Assembly (NCBI GenBank): GCA_947501005.1
Contig: CANMTU010000001.1
Location: forward strand, 434,001 to 498,000
DNA: 64,000 bases
Reading direction: 5' to 3'
DNA from: an uncultured Erythrobacter sp.
Lineage (GTDB): Bacteria > Pseudomonadota > Alphaproteobacteria > Sphingomonadales > Sphingomonadaceae
Part shown: positions 24,396-32,569 of the stretch, one piece after another
Numbering within the stretch: position 1 is the first letter of the stretch
Layout: every line of letters begins with the position of its first letter
Translations under genes and position numbers: made by a program
The notes under the pieces: generated by a model
What the model was told of the DNA's origin: nothing
What the model saw: only the letters and a program-made list of their open reading frames with translations
Database searches by the model: none

Positions 24396-25861
24396 GCAGT
24401 TCCTCGACCCGACCGTTCATGTTGCGAGCAATGCCTGTCGCAAACCGACAGGCTGCTACTGCTATAGGTATGGCGATCATACTTTGGGCCCAAGTTTTTG
24501 GGGCGTGGAGCCACACCGAGAAAACATTTGAGCTGGTAGATAACGCTTCTCGAGGCAAACTTTGCCGGAGATTTCTGACTATTTGCGGCCAAGCTAAGCG
24601 TGATTTCCGACGTCTGTTTGTCGCCCCGAACGTGCCATTTTGGGGCATCAAAATAGATGGCATAGTCTTGTCGTTCTACCGGAAGAGGTAGAGGTTCAGC
24701 GGTCCAAAAATCGTGCTCAGGTGGATAGTAAAACGCCATGACCAGCGAACGCAAAGACCACAGGCTACTCGCCGGACCGGAATAGGGGTCAATGAGGCGG
24801 CTGTCGCTTTTGTAAAAGCCTTGTGTCACCATTCCATTCCGCAGGGCTCGGCGCGTAATGAAATGGTTCCAGATGCAGTCAAGCGCTCGGCGCGCTTCCC
24901 CAGCCTCGATTAGTTCATGCTCGACCCCGGCCACGAGAGGCGCCGGCACAGCCATCCGGTAGGGAATACTGCGACCGAGCACGGGAAAACCTTCGGGTCC
25001 TATGAGGTAACGGAACTGGGCGACGAAGGCGGTCTGAGCCGCCCGAATGAAAACCGCATCCCAAGTTGGATCTATGCGATCGATCCAACTCAGCGCGTAA
25101 TGAAAGCCCCACGCATTGTAGTAGTCAATGTGCCCACCGGGACCATCGCTGAACCAACCCTCCCCGACATGAAACTCCTTCACTCGATCGTAACGTGCGC
25201 GAACATTGTCAATCCGCTCTGGATAGCCAAGCGCTGTCAGCACCCGATCGATTTGAACGAAAAACAACTGCCAGTTGTTGTCCAGACCCTTCTTGCCCCC
25301 CGCCTGGGCAAACCAATCAGCTATCTGCGCCTTTTCTGCGTCTGAGAAATCAGACCAGATCAAGTCCCGCATGAGCCATAATGCCAAGGCGATGTCGGCA
25401 GCTTCAACAATGCGTTGGTTGCTCGTGCCAGGCATGTCGCCCCAGTAGGATGAGGCGGATGGATCAGTTCCCGCCAATAATCCCCGCTTGTACGAGTCGA
25501 CGAGATCAAGAGTCTGATCCTCGACCGAAATTACTGTTGCGCGCCCTGAAGCGCACCACGCGGCGAAAAGTGGCATCATGCGTGCGAAGCCTTCCAATGC
25601 GTCGCAATCGGTTCCGCTCCAGCTTGGATGCCCGAAAAAGGTTGCCCCCGATCCTGTCTGATTTCGATAGGTAAGCCAGGATAAGGCCATGTACCGAACA
25701 AGGTCATCGTAGGCCTCGTTGTCTGGCCGGGACTTTCGAAAACCTTCCAGCAGATGTTCTGCTCTGGCTGGAAAGGATAGCTGTTTACGCTTCGCTCGTA
25801 GCAACCAAGCCGCAGTCTTTGCGGCCGTCCGTGCGGTGCTGATCTTCTGCTTCAAATCCAC
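24392..25861 (-). CDS. DUF2264 domain protein
   Basis: From the GTG at 25861 it encodes 489 aa. The core from about residue 30 (RAEHLLEGFR, then ALSWLTYRNQTGS, HPSWSGTDCDALEGFARM, GWFSDGPGGHIDYYNAWGFHYAL) is the DUF2264 alpha/alpha-toroid family, thought to be glycoside-hydrolase-like. The frame runs upstream to 26026 but those 55 residues look non-coding. No signal peptide is visible with the chosen start, so location is unclear. It is coupled to the GT-C gene by a 4-bp overlap. A role in trimming or modifying the same glycan is inferred. Confidence 0.8.
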   Translation of the reverse strand: MDLKQKISTARTAAKTAAWLLRAKRKQLSFPARAEHLLEGFRKSRPDNEAYDDLVRYMALSWLTYRNQTGSGATFFGHPSWSGTDCDALEGFARMMPLFAAWCASGRATVISVEDQTLDLVDSYKRGLLAGTDPSASSYWGDMPGTSNQRIVEAADIALALWLMRDLIWSDFSDAEKAQIADWFAQAGGKKGLDNNWQLFFVQIDRVLTALGYPERIDNVRARYDRVKEFHVGEGWFSDGPGGHIDYYNAWGFHYALSWIDRIDPTWDAVFIRAAQTAFVAQFRYLIGPEGFPVLGRSIPYRMAVPAPLVAGVEHELIEAGEARRALDCIWNHFITRRALRNGMVTQGFYKSDSRLIDPYSGPASSLWSLRSLVMAFYYPPEHDFWTAEPLPLPVERQDYAIYFDAPKWHVRGDKQTSEITLSLAANSQKSPAKFASRSVIYQLKCFLGVAPRPKNLGPKYDRHTYSSSSLSVCDRHCSQHERSGRGTA

Positions 25862-26065
25862 TCTATCATCTTCTAAAATAGTGGGAGCGGCTCGCCATGC
25901 GGAAACAAGCAAAACCGCATCGAAACCTTGGAATAGGGGGTCGCGTTCGTTGCCACGGTCACTTGCCGTGCAACTTCTTCTGATCGAGGTGGCAGAGAGA
26001 CTGCGATACGTCATGGGCCATTTCACATACCGACGCAGTAGCGGGCATTGCGACGTTCGCCTCCG

Positions 26066-27049
26066 TCAACGAACGTCGATGTACTGTTCCTCTGCAAACC
26101 GGGCAAGAAACGGGAAGTCGTACAGGGTGGCAATGACGAACGTTCCCGCCAGAGCAACTGCAATCAGCATGAGTTTACGTTCGCGAAACAGTTTTTCGGG
26201 CCGTTGCGCCGTTGAGTTCGGGACCAGCGACATGCTGAGATACCGGCCATACAGTGCCACCAGCACCGGCATCGCCATAAGATACTCGACCCGATACTTG
26301 ACGAGAAAGATGCCGATGAAAAACGTCGACAGCATGGCATAGACGAAAACCGACACCGTCAGGCTGATTTCGGAATAGCCACGGAAGCTGGCGCGGTACC
26401 GTTCGAGCAGATCCTTACCATGTGACTTGGTGATCTCGCGATATTCCGAAAGGCGCTTGGCCCCCATCAGGAATGCGCCGCCCAGCCAGAAGGCGAGGAT
26501 GAGTGAAGCGGGCGGGATCGACCACGGGTCCACCATCGCCCACCCATACATGAGCCGCAAGGGGTTGTTGACCGACTCCGATATGACGTCGAGGAAGGTC
26601 CGGTCCTTCGAGCGAAACGGGCGTACGTTATAGACGATACCCTGCAGCCCAAACGCACAAGCGATCCAGAACATTGTCGTGCTGGCGAGCGCGGCACAGC
26701 CAAGCCCGAGAGCAATGAAGATGAACCATTCCAGCGCGACCAGTCTGCCGTCGAGCCGAACGTTGACCGCGGTGCGCGCCGATTTCGTCGGATGGAGCGC
26801 ATCAAAATCGCGATCGAGATACTCGTTGATGCAGTAATTGGCTGAAGCAATAAAGAGAGCTGACAGGCCGCCCAGCACAACCGCCGCGATGAAGCTGGGT
26901 TCCTGCAATCCGCGCAGCATATACGCCAAGGCAATGCCGGGCAGAATGAAGACATGCTTTGTCGCATGATCAAACCGCGCGATCGACAGATAGTCGCTAA
27001 AGCGCCCCGTCGTTTCCAGTGGGGCGACCGTCTTATTCACATATGTCAT
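26066..27049 (-). CDS. UbiA family prenyltransferase (decaprenyl-phosphate phosphoribosyltransferase-like)
   Basis: A 327-aa polytopic protein, started at the ATG at 27049; the frame extends to 27160 but without family similarity. Motif 1 reads NYCINEYLDRDFDALHPTK, the Asp-rich NxxxDxxxD of UbiA enzymes. Motif 2 reads YNVRPFRSKDR and LDVISESVNNPLRL. The sequence resembles the branch that moves phosphoribose from PRPP onto a polyprenyl phosphate, as UbiA of mycobacterial arabinan synthesis does. The product would be a lipid-linked pentose donor for the GT-C enzyme encoded two genes downstream. The exact substrate is inferred. Confidence 0.82.
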   Translation of the reverse strand: MTYVNKTVAPLETTGRFSDYLSIARFDHATKHVFILPGIALAYMLRGLQEPSFIAAVVLGGLSALFIASANYCINEYLDRDFDALHPTKSARTAVNVRLDGRLVALEWFIFIALGLGCAALASTTMFWIACAFGLQGIVYNVRPFRSKDRTFLDVISESVNNPLRLMYGWAMVDPWSIPPASLILAFWLGGAFLMGAKRLSEYREITKSHGKDLLERYRASFRGYSEISLTVSVFVYAMLSTFFIGIFLVKYRVEYLMAMPVLVALYGRYLSMSLVPNSTAQRPEKLFRERKLMLIAVALAGTFVIATLYDFPFLARFAEEQYIDVR

Positions 27050-27248
27050 TCTGTAAGCCACACCCCAATTGAGCGAATGAGCGGGCAATTCCCACAAAGG
27101 CCACCGATAGGATAGCGATTTCAGTCTGGTATTCGGTATTGTCTCATTGTTGAACGGCAAGATCGACGGCTTTGAGGGACTTCCGAATTTCCGTCAGCCG
27201 CCCCCAAGGGATCAACAGGATGCGCAACCGCGATAAGAACCAAAGTAG

Positions 27249-27476
27249 CTATCTCCTTGTGAAGGCGGTTGGCTGCTGGGTCGTGATGTCGAAACCTAGC
27301 GCCTGATGGGCGACTTCGACATTGCGATAACCCTGCAAGGCAACTAGTTGTTCGCTGCAGTCACCGGATAAGGAGCCGTGCCCATCATCCCGCGTGCACC
27401 GCTCTAATTCTTCTGGTGTGTAGTCGCTGGCGACATCGTATTTGCCGAGGAAGCGGGCCGCGTTACAAGCGGTATA
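27249..27476 (-). pseudogene. Unrecognised C-terminal gene remnant
   Basis: A 75-residue open frame bounded upstream by TAA. It has protein-like composition (NAARFLGKYDVASDYTPEEL, then SEQLVALQGYRNVEVAHQAL) but no start. It ends in TAG upstream of the UbiA gene. The family is not recognised. Confidence 0.4.
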
Positions 27477-27864
27477 TTAAAATAAGATGGCCGCTCCGCG
27501 CCCCTCACGACGATAAACTGGAAGCTTTGAGATCGTACCGCGGCTGTCAGGATGCTTGGAACGGGGCCAGAAGCTATCAGCATCTAATAACTGAACAAAA
27601 GGCAGCTCTCAGGTAACGTCGACAACAGCTCGAACGACCGATGTGGGGCGCAAACCGGCCATAGCCGACTAGGCGGGTCGGGCCGACGTTTGGAACATTC
27701 GGTTATAATCGAACGCGGCTGGGCTTTGCGAAGTTGGGGATATTCGCCTTCGAGATTGGAGGCCGCCAATAAAAGTTCTTGATTACGCGGGGGTATTGTC
27801 GGGGGTAAGATTCTAAAAGGCATCGTTAAGTTCAAATTGTTTCAATGTCTTAATCGCTTAGTAT

Positions 27865-27884
27865 GAGTCCCACCCGCTCCGCCA
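27865..27884 (+). other. tRNA-Ser 3'-end fragment, probable attachment site
   Basis: GAGTCCCACCCGCTCCGCCA matches the T-arm 3' half, acceptor stem and CCA of a bacterial tRNA-Ser, but no upstream tRNA body is present. Such fragments are left as the distal att repeat when an island integrates into a tRNA 3' end. The orientation places the intact tRNA to the left, beyond the window. Confidence 0.6.
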
Positions 27885-28148
27885 CCCAATGTCCGTCCTG
27901 TCTCAGTTTGCAGTCGCGCCGCGGAGGCGCGGAACAGGACGGTCGCAGAGCGGCATCTCCAATGTGCTGACTCGATTGGCCGGTTATCGTGGAGCAATCT
28001 CGACACCGTCTCCTACGGTATCGCCAACGATGGGTTTCCCTGTTTTCAGCGATAGGCAGGCCGCAACCTCCCGAACGGTCTAGGCTGACGGTTCGCCTCT
28101 CCGGACATCGACGAGTGCTGAAGACGCGAAGAATCTTAATTCGCGACA

Positions 28149-28179
28149 GGACGCACCCATATCGGCCTCAAGTGCGTCC
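28149..28179. terminator. Inverted repeat past the PepSY gene
   Basis: GGACGCAC and GTGCGTCC form an 8-bp stem with a 15-nt loop, 23 bp beyond the PepSY stop. There is no T-run on the minus strand, so termination is tentative. Confidence 0.35.
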
Positions 28180-28201
28180 GACGGCCTGTTTTAAAGAACC
28201 G

Positions 28202-29518
28202 CTATTCAGCCAACACAGCCCCCACCGTCACAGCTTCCCCCGATCGCGTTCGCCTCGCGCGAAATAGCCACACGGCGACCGTAAGCAGGCACGTCGTCCA
28301 GAAGATCGCCACGAACGGCGCGTCGTTGCCGAGCGCAAGACGCGCCAAAAGCGTTGCGGCCATTCCCGAAGGAACACCTGCGACAAGACCCCACCAGCTC
28401 GCGCGCAGATAGGGGGAGAGCTTGCCGGCTCTTTCGCGCTTGTCGAGCCAGATGAAGGTTCCGGTCGCCACCACGACCGTCATCGCCAAGCCGAACAGGA
28501 TGTAGGCGATCTTCACCGGCAGCCCGCCGTAATTGCCGAAATGGAGATTGTAGGTAGAGGCGGCGAGCTGCTGGCCGACCGTCCCGTCCGCCATGCCGGC
28601 GGTGCCGCGAAAGACCCCTCCGCCCGAGAAGGCGTAGTATTCGCCAAAGATCAGCCGGCGCGGATGTTCTGCGACGATCTGCATGTGCTGGCCCGCCGTG
28701 CCCGGATCGTGCAGGATCACGTAATAGGGGCGGGTCGCGGGATATTCGCGCGCCATGAAGGCGAGCGCCGGTACGGCATTCGGGATCGGCGCGGGCGCGG
28801 CGTCGCCTTCGGGTTCGCCGCCGAAAACCGGGGCGAGGGCCGCCTCGCTGTCGCCGCCATAGGCGCTTGCGGCAAGGCCCGCCCCCGAGATGTAGAACAG
28901 GCCGATCATTGCCCCCGTCAGCGCGATGGCGAGGGCGAAGGGGATGGTCCACACCGCCAGCCGATTGTGCCAGTCGAGCGTGGCGACATCGTCCCCCCGG
29001 CGCGCGCGGAGGCGGAAGGCATCCCGGAAGATGCGCGGATGCGCCGCGATGCCGGAAATGGTGAGCGCAACCAGCATCGCCCCGAACAGGCCGACGAGCG
29101 ACATGCCGACGACTGCAGGCAGGTTCAGGCGATAGTGAAGGGCCAGCAGGAACTCGGCCCAGGCATTTTCTTCCGGCGCCGCGATCCGGCCTTGCCCGTC
29201 GATATGGACCGCCTGCGTATCGGTCGTGATGGTGGTGCGCGGCAGGGCCTCCGTCGGCAGGTGGACGTAGAGATGAGTGGTGGCCGGCCGGTCGCGCTCG
29301 CTGGCGAGGACGTTCTCGATCCCGCGCTGGATGCTGGCCGGCGCGATAGCAGTCATCTCGGGCGCGTCGCGCTGTTCGAACCGCTGCCATTCCTCGTAGA
29401 GCACGATGGCCGTGCCGGTGGCGCAGATCAGGTACAGCAGCGCGCAGCATATCAGGCCCAACGCCGAATGCGCGGAGATCGCCCGGCGGACGGTATCCTT
29501 GGACAATGCGAAGCTCAT
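28202..29518 (-). CDS. PepSY-associated transmembrane protein (iron-reductase-like)
   Basis: From the ATG at 29518 it encodes 438 aa with four or five transmembrane helices in the PepSY_TM pattern. The first is SAHSALGLICCALLYLICATGTAIVL. It has the intramembrane His residues expected for haem (ALHYRLNLP, LDWHNRLAVWT, YNLHFGNYGGLP), and a long periplasmic PepSY region between. Proteins of this type (PiuB-like) sit beside siderophore receptors and may reduce ferric siderophores. The gene ends the operon headed by the TonB receptor and overlaps the previous gene by 4 bp. Confidence 0.88.
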   Translation of the reverse strand: MSFALSKDTVRRAISAHSALGLICCALLYLICATGTAIVLYEEWQRFEQRDAPEMTAIAPASIQRGIENVLASERDRPATTHLYVHLPTEALPRTTITTDTQAVHIDGQGRIAAPEENAWAEFLLALHYRLNLPAVVGMSLVGLFGAMLVALTISGIAAHPRIFRDAFRLRARRGDDVATLDWHNRLAVWTIPFALAIALTGAMIGLFYISGAGLAASAYGGDSEAALAPVFGGEPEGDAAPAPIPNAVPALAFMAREYPATRPYYVILHDPGTAGQHMQIVAEHPRRLIFGEYYAFSGGGVFRGTAGMADGTVGQQLAASTYNLHFGNYGGLPVKIAYILFGLAMTVVVATGTFIWLDKRERAGKLSPYLRASWWGLVAGVPSGMAATLLARLALGNDAPFVAIFWTTCLLTVAVWLFRARRTRSGEAVTVGAVLAE

Positions 29519-30093
29519 GCCGTGCCTCCTTGTAGCAGCAGGAAAGGTGCCGAGACAGCCGCGATCCCCAAGACCCAGCCAACCTGCAACGCGCGCTGCG
29601 GCATCATTAGAAGCGCGAAGGACAGGATCGGCCAGGCGAGGGGAACGGTGGCGAGGACGGCGACATTGCCGTCGGCCTCGGCGCCGCCCGCGCCGATGAT
29701 CAGAGCGCGCACGGCCAGCGCCAGCAGCACGCTCGCACCCAGGGCGAGCGGTCCGGCGATCAGGAAGGTCAGCCAGCCGGATCGCGCGCGTGAAGCTATG
29801 TCGCCGCTTCCCCGATGGCTGGTCCGGATCGTCTTCGCCCTCGCCTTTCGCGCGGGCTTGCGCGCGGCGACAGCCAGCACGGCGAAGGCAGCACCGGTGG
29901 CGACGAGGGCGGCGACTGCCACGCCCCATGCGCCCGCCGCCGCGCACCCCGTCACCAAAGCGGCCGCCAGCACCGCCCATCCTGCGAGGTTCAGCCCGGT
30001 CGAGCGCGCGGGCTTGCCCCAGGAAAGCCGGAGCAAGGCCACGCCGGCGATGGCCAGCGCGGCGGCGACGAGGATCGGAGGATCGCCTTCCAT
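29515..30093 (-). CDS. Small polytopic membrane protein of the iron-uptake operon
   Basis: A 192-aa protein with five or six hydrophobic segments separated by a short basic loop (ARKPARKARAKTI). A good ribosome site (GGAGGG) sits before its ATG, 13 bp past the TonB receptor stop, and its stop overlaps the PepSY gene start. DUF3325/DUF3649-type proteins occupy this position in related operons, but I cannot assign it to one. Probably part of the inner-membrane side of siderophore-iron handling. Confidence 0.65.
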   Translation of the reverse strand: MEGDPPILVAAALAIAGVALLRLSWGKPARSTGLNLAGWAVLAAALVTGCAAAGAWGVAVAALVATGAAFAVLAVAARKPARKARAKTIRTSHRGSGDIASRARSGWLTFLIAGPLALGASVLLALAVRALIIGAGGAEADGNVAVLATVPLAWPILSFALLMMPQRALQVGWVLGIAAVSAPFLLLQGGTA

Positions 30094-30106
30094 CAGAAGC
30101 CCTCCA

Positions 30107-32239
30107 TTAGAAGTTCACGGTCAACGAACCGTTGATGCTGCGTTTCTCGCCCGGGAAGCAGTCCCCCCGCACGAGGCAGACGGCGTAATATTCCTCGTTG
30201 GTGACGTTGCGCGCGGTCAGGCGGAACTCGAACCGGTCGAAGTCGTAGCCGAGCGACAGGTCGCCCACCGTGCGCCCATCGACGCGATAGGTCAGCAGGC
30301 TGCCGTCGACCGCCGAGATCCCGTTGCTCTCATTGCCGCCGACATGGCGGACGCCCCCGCCAAGGCTCAGCCCGTCGAGCATGCCCTCGAAATTGTAAAG
30401 GGCGAACAGCGAGGCCTGCCAGTCGGCGATCGAGGTCAGCTCGTAACCGTCGGGGTCTTCGGCATCGAGGTAGCTGACATTGGCGTCGAGCCGCAGACCG
30501 CCGATCAGGGCATTGCCCTCGAACTCGATCCCGCGAACCTTGGAAATCCCTTCCTGCTGGCTGTCGCCGCCGACGAGCGAATTGGGATTGGGCAGGTTGG
30601 ACACCTCGATATCGAACGCCGACAACGTGACGAGGGCGTTGACCCCCGGCGGCTGCCACTTGAAACCCGCTTCGTACTGGCGGCCTTCCTGCGGCAGCAA
30701 TTGCGCGTTGGTGAGGGTATCGAAGCCGACGACCGGCTCGAAGCTTTCGGCATAGCTTACATATGGAGAGATGCCGGCGGGCCCGCGCCAGAGCAGACCG
30801 AAGCTGAGGCTGGTGGCGTCGTCCTCCTGCGTGCTGCCGTTCTCGATCCGGTTGGAGACGTCGTCGAACCGCACCCCGGCATTGGCGACGAGCGAACCCC
30901 AGCTCAACTGGTCGGAGATGTAGATCCCGGTGGAATCGACATAGTTGCGCCGGCCGTTGCCCTGCGATTGCCGGACTTCCGCCACGCTCAGCACATCGTC
31001 ATACTGCGGATCGAAGGCGTTGAGCGTGCCTGCGGCGGACAGATAGGCGGTGTCGGAATCGGTGGTCACGTCCTGCCGCTGCACGCCGACGAGCAATTCG
31101 TGCTCGATCGGGCCGGTCGAGAATTCGCCCCGCAGGCGCGCATCGAGGGCGAGCTGTTCGCTGCGGTTGTCGGCCAGGTAATAGGTCCAAGCGCCGTCGC
31201 CGTTCGCGTCGATCCGGGGTACGCCATTGCCCTGAAAGGCGATCCAGGCCTGCCGGTAATCGGCCTGCGAATCGACATAACGGCCGACCGCCTCGAACGA
31301 GAAGGTTTCGCTGAACCGCTGTTCCATGATCAGCGTCAGCGCGAAGCTGTCGGTGTCGTAGGCGTTGAAGCCGGGTGCGCCGTGATATGCGTAGGGGTCG
31401 ATTTCCCGTCCGCTGGCCGTGGGGAACAGCGTCCCCGTGACGGGGAGGAACTGGTGCGCGGTATCCGATCGCTGGCGCGAGTAATTGGCCAGGATCGTCA
31501 CCTCGGTGTCCGTCGCGGGCCGCACGGTAAGCGCAGGCGCGATGACGAGCTTGTCGTCCTCCACCTGTTCGATCTGCGTTTCGGCATCGCGCAGCAGGCC
31601 CACGAAGCGGAACTGCGCCTCATCTTCGGCGCCCGGCACGGCAATGTTGATGTCGGTCGCGATCTGCTTGCGATCGAAGCTGCCGTAATCGATCCGCACC
31701 TCGCCCTCGGTCACGCCATGCGGCCGCTTGGTCACCACGTTGATGATGCCGCCGGGCGAACTCGCGCCATACAGCACGGAGGCCGGGCCCTTCAGCACCT
31801 CCACCTGTTCCAGCGTGTAGATGTCCTGCCGGGTCGTGTTGTAGAACCCGAAGAGGTATTGGAGATTGTCGCGAAACTCGGGCGCGTCGAGGCCGCGGAC
31901 CTGCGCGAAGTCGCCGCGCGTGGAAAAGCCGAAGGGTTCGGCGGTGACGCCTGCCGAATAAGTCAGCGCATCGTCGAGCGACTGGGCGCCCTTCTCCTCG
32001 AAATCCTGCTCGGTTTCGATCGAGATCGAGCGCGCAGTCTCGACGATGGGGGTGTCCGACTTGGTCGCCCCGAAATCGGTCAGCGCGCCGGTAACGATGA
32101 TCGTCTGCGCGTCCGTCTCGTCACCCGGATCGCCGGTCTGGGCCGAACGGTCCTGCGCGAGCGCGGGCGAGGTGGTCATGAGCGCGAGCGAAGCGGTCGT
32201 CGCGAAGAATGTCGGTTTCAAAATTGGCTCCCTGAACAC
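30107..32239 (-). CDS. TonB-dependent siderophore receptor
   Basis: A 710-aa outer-membrane receptor. The signal peptide is about 28 residues (ends SPALA-QD). The TonB box is near IIVTGAL (about 48). The plug domain spans about 60-170 with EQVEVLKGPASVLYG and SSPGGIINVVTK, and a 22-strand beta barrel follows to a C-terminal aromatic (SLTVNF). Sequence features are those of FhuA/FpvA-type ferric-siderophore receptors. It heads a three-gene operon with a membrane protein and the PepSY protein. A Fur-like operator lies directly upstream, so iron repression is expected. Confidence 0.93.
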   Translation of the reverse strand: MFREPILKPTFFATTASLALMTTSPALAQDRSAQTGDPGDETDAQTIIVTGALTDFGATKSDTPIVETARSISIETEQDFEEKGAQSLDDALTYSAGVTAEPFGFSTRGDFAQVRGLDAPEFRDNLQYLFGFYNTTRQDIYTLEQVEVLKGPASVLYGASSPGGIINVVTKRPHGVTEGEVRIDYGSFDRKQIATDINIAVPGAEDEAQFRFVGLLRDAETQIEQVEDDKLVIAPALTVRPATDTEVTILANYSRQRSDTAHQFLPVTGTLFPTASGREIDPYAYHGAPGFNAYDTDSFALTLIMEQRFSETFSFEAVGRYVDSQADYRQAWIAFQGNGVPRIDANGDGAWTYYLADNRSEQLALDARLRGEFSTGPIEHELLVGVQRQDVTTDSDTAYLSAAGTLNAFDPQYDDVLSVAEVRQSQGNGRRNYVDSTGIYISDQLSWGSLVANAGVRFDDVSNRIENGSTQEDDATSLSFGLLWRGPAGISPYVSYAESFEPVVGFDTLTNAQLLPQEGRQYEAGFKWQPPGVNALVTLSAFDIEVSNLPNPNSLVGGDSQQEGISKVRGIEFEGNALIGGLRLDANVSYLDAEDPDGYELTSIADWQASLFALYNFEGMLDGLSLGGGVRHVGGNESNGISAVDGSLLTYRVDGRTVGDLSLGYDFDRFEFRLTARNVTNEEYYAVCLVRGDCFPGEKRSINGSLTVNF

Positions 32240-32254
32240 GATCTGACCGCCCGC

Positions 32255-32278
32255 TAATGCAAGTCATTCGCAGTTGCA
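32255..32278. promoter_or_regulatory. Fur-box-like operator
   Basis: TGCAAGTCATTCGCAGTTGCA is a near-palindrome of the alphaproteobacterial Fur type. It lies 20-40 bp upstream of the TonB receptor start on the opposite strand, where repression by Fur would act. It is also about 300 bp upstream of the divergent S10 gene. Confidence 0.65.
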
Positions 32279-32569
32279 ACCGTGATTTGGGTCCGTTCAG
32301 ATTTGCGGCTGGTTTGGGAGACGGGGTCGGGTTCGATTTCTTTGCGACCGAGCAACAAGGTGCAGATGACCAAGTTCGTCCATGATTTGCGAAAGTCGCA
32401 TTTCTTTTCGCGGAGGGTAAGCAATCCAGCGCGAATAAAGCGATCCACTGCTTTCGCCTGCCGATTAAGCAACGTCCTCGCGATCCAAAACATGCGGCAC
32501 CTGGCACTCAACACCCGGCAAAGTAGCTCCCCGTTTGCAGTCACCGCCCGCCTTTGGCATGGACCGGCC

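Larger units (their letters stand above)
27050..28201. other. Long spacer with a gene tail and a tRNA-like att site
   Basis: About 1150 bp without an intact gene, between the UbiA gene (left) and the PepSY gene (right). It contains an unassigned gene tail (27249-27476) and a tRNA-Ser 3' fragment (27865-27884). It looks like the junction between accessory and core DNA. Confidence 0.6.

Noticed and set aside
28541..32257. Very long open frame on the + strand opposite the iron-uptake operon
   Set aside because: It is the antisense shadow of the TonB receptor, membrane protein and PepSY genes in high-GC DNA, with no family features of its own.
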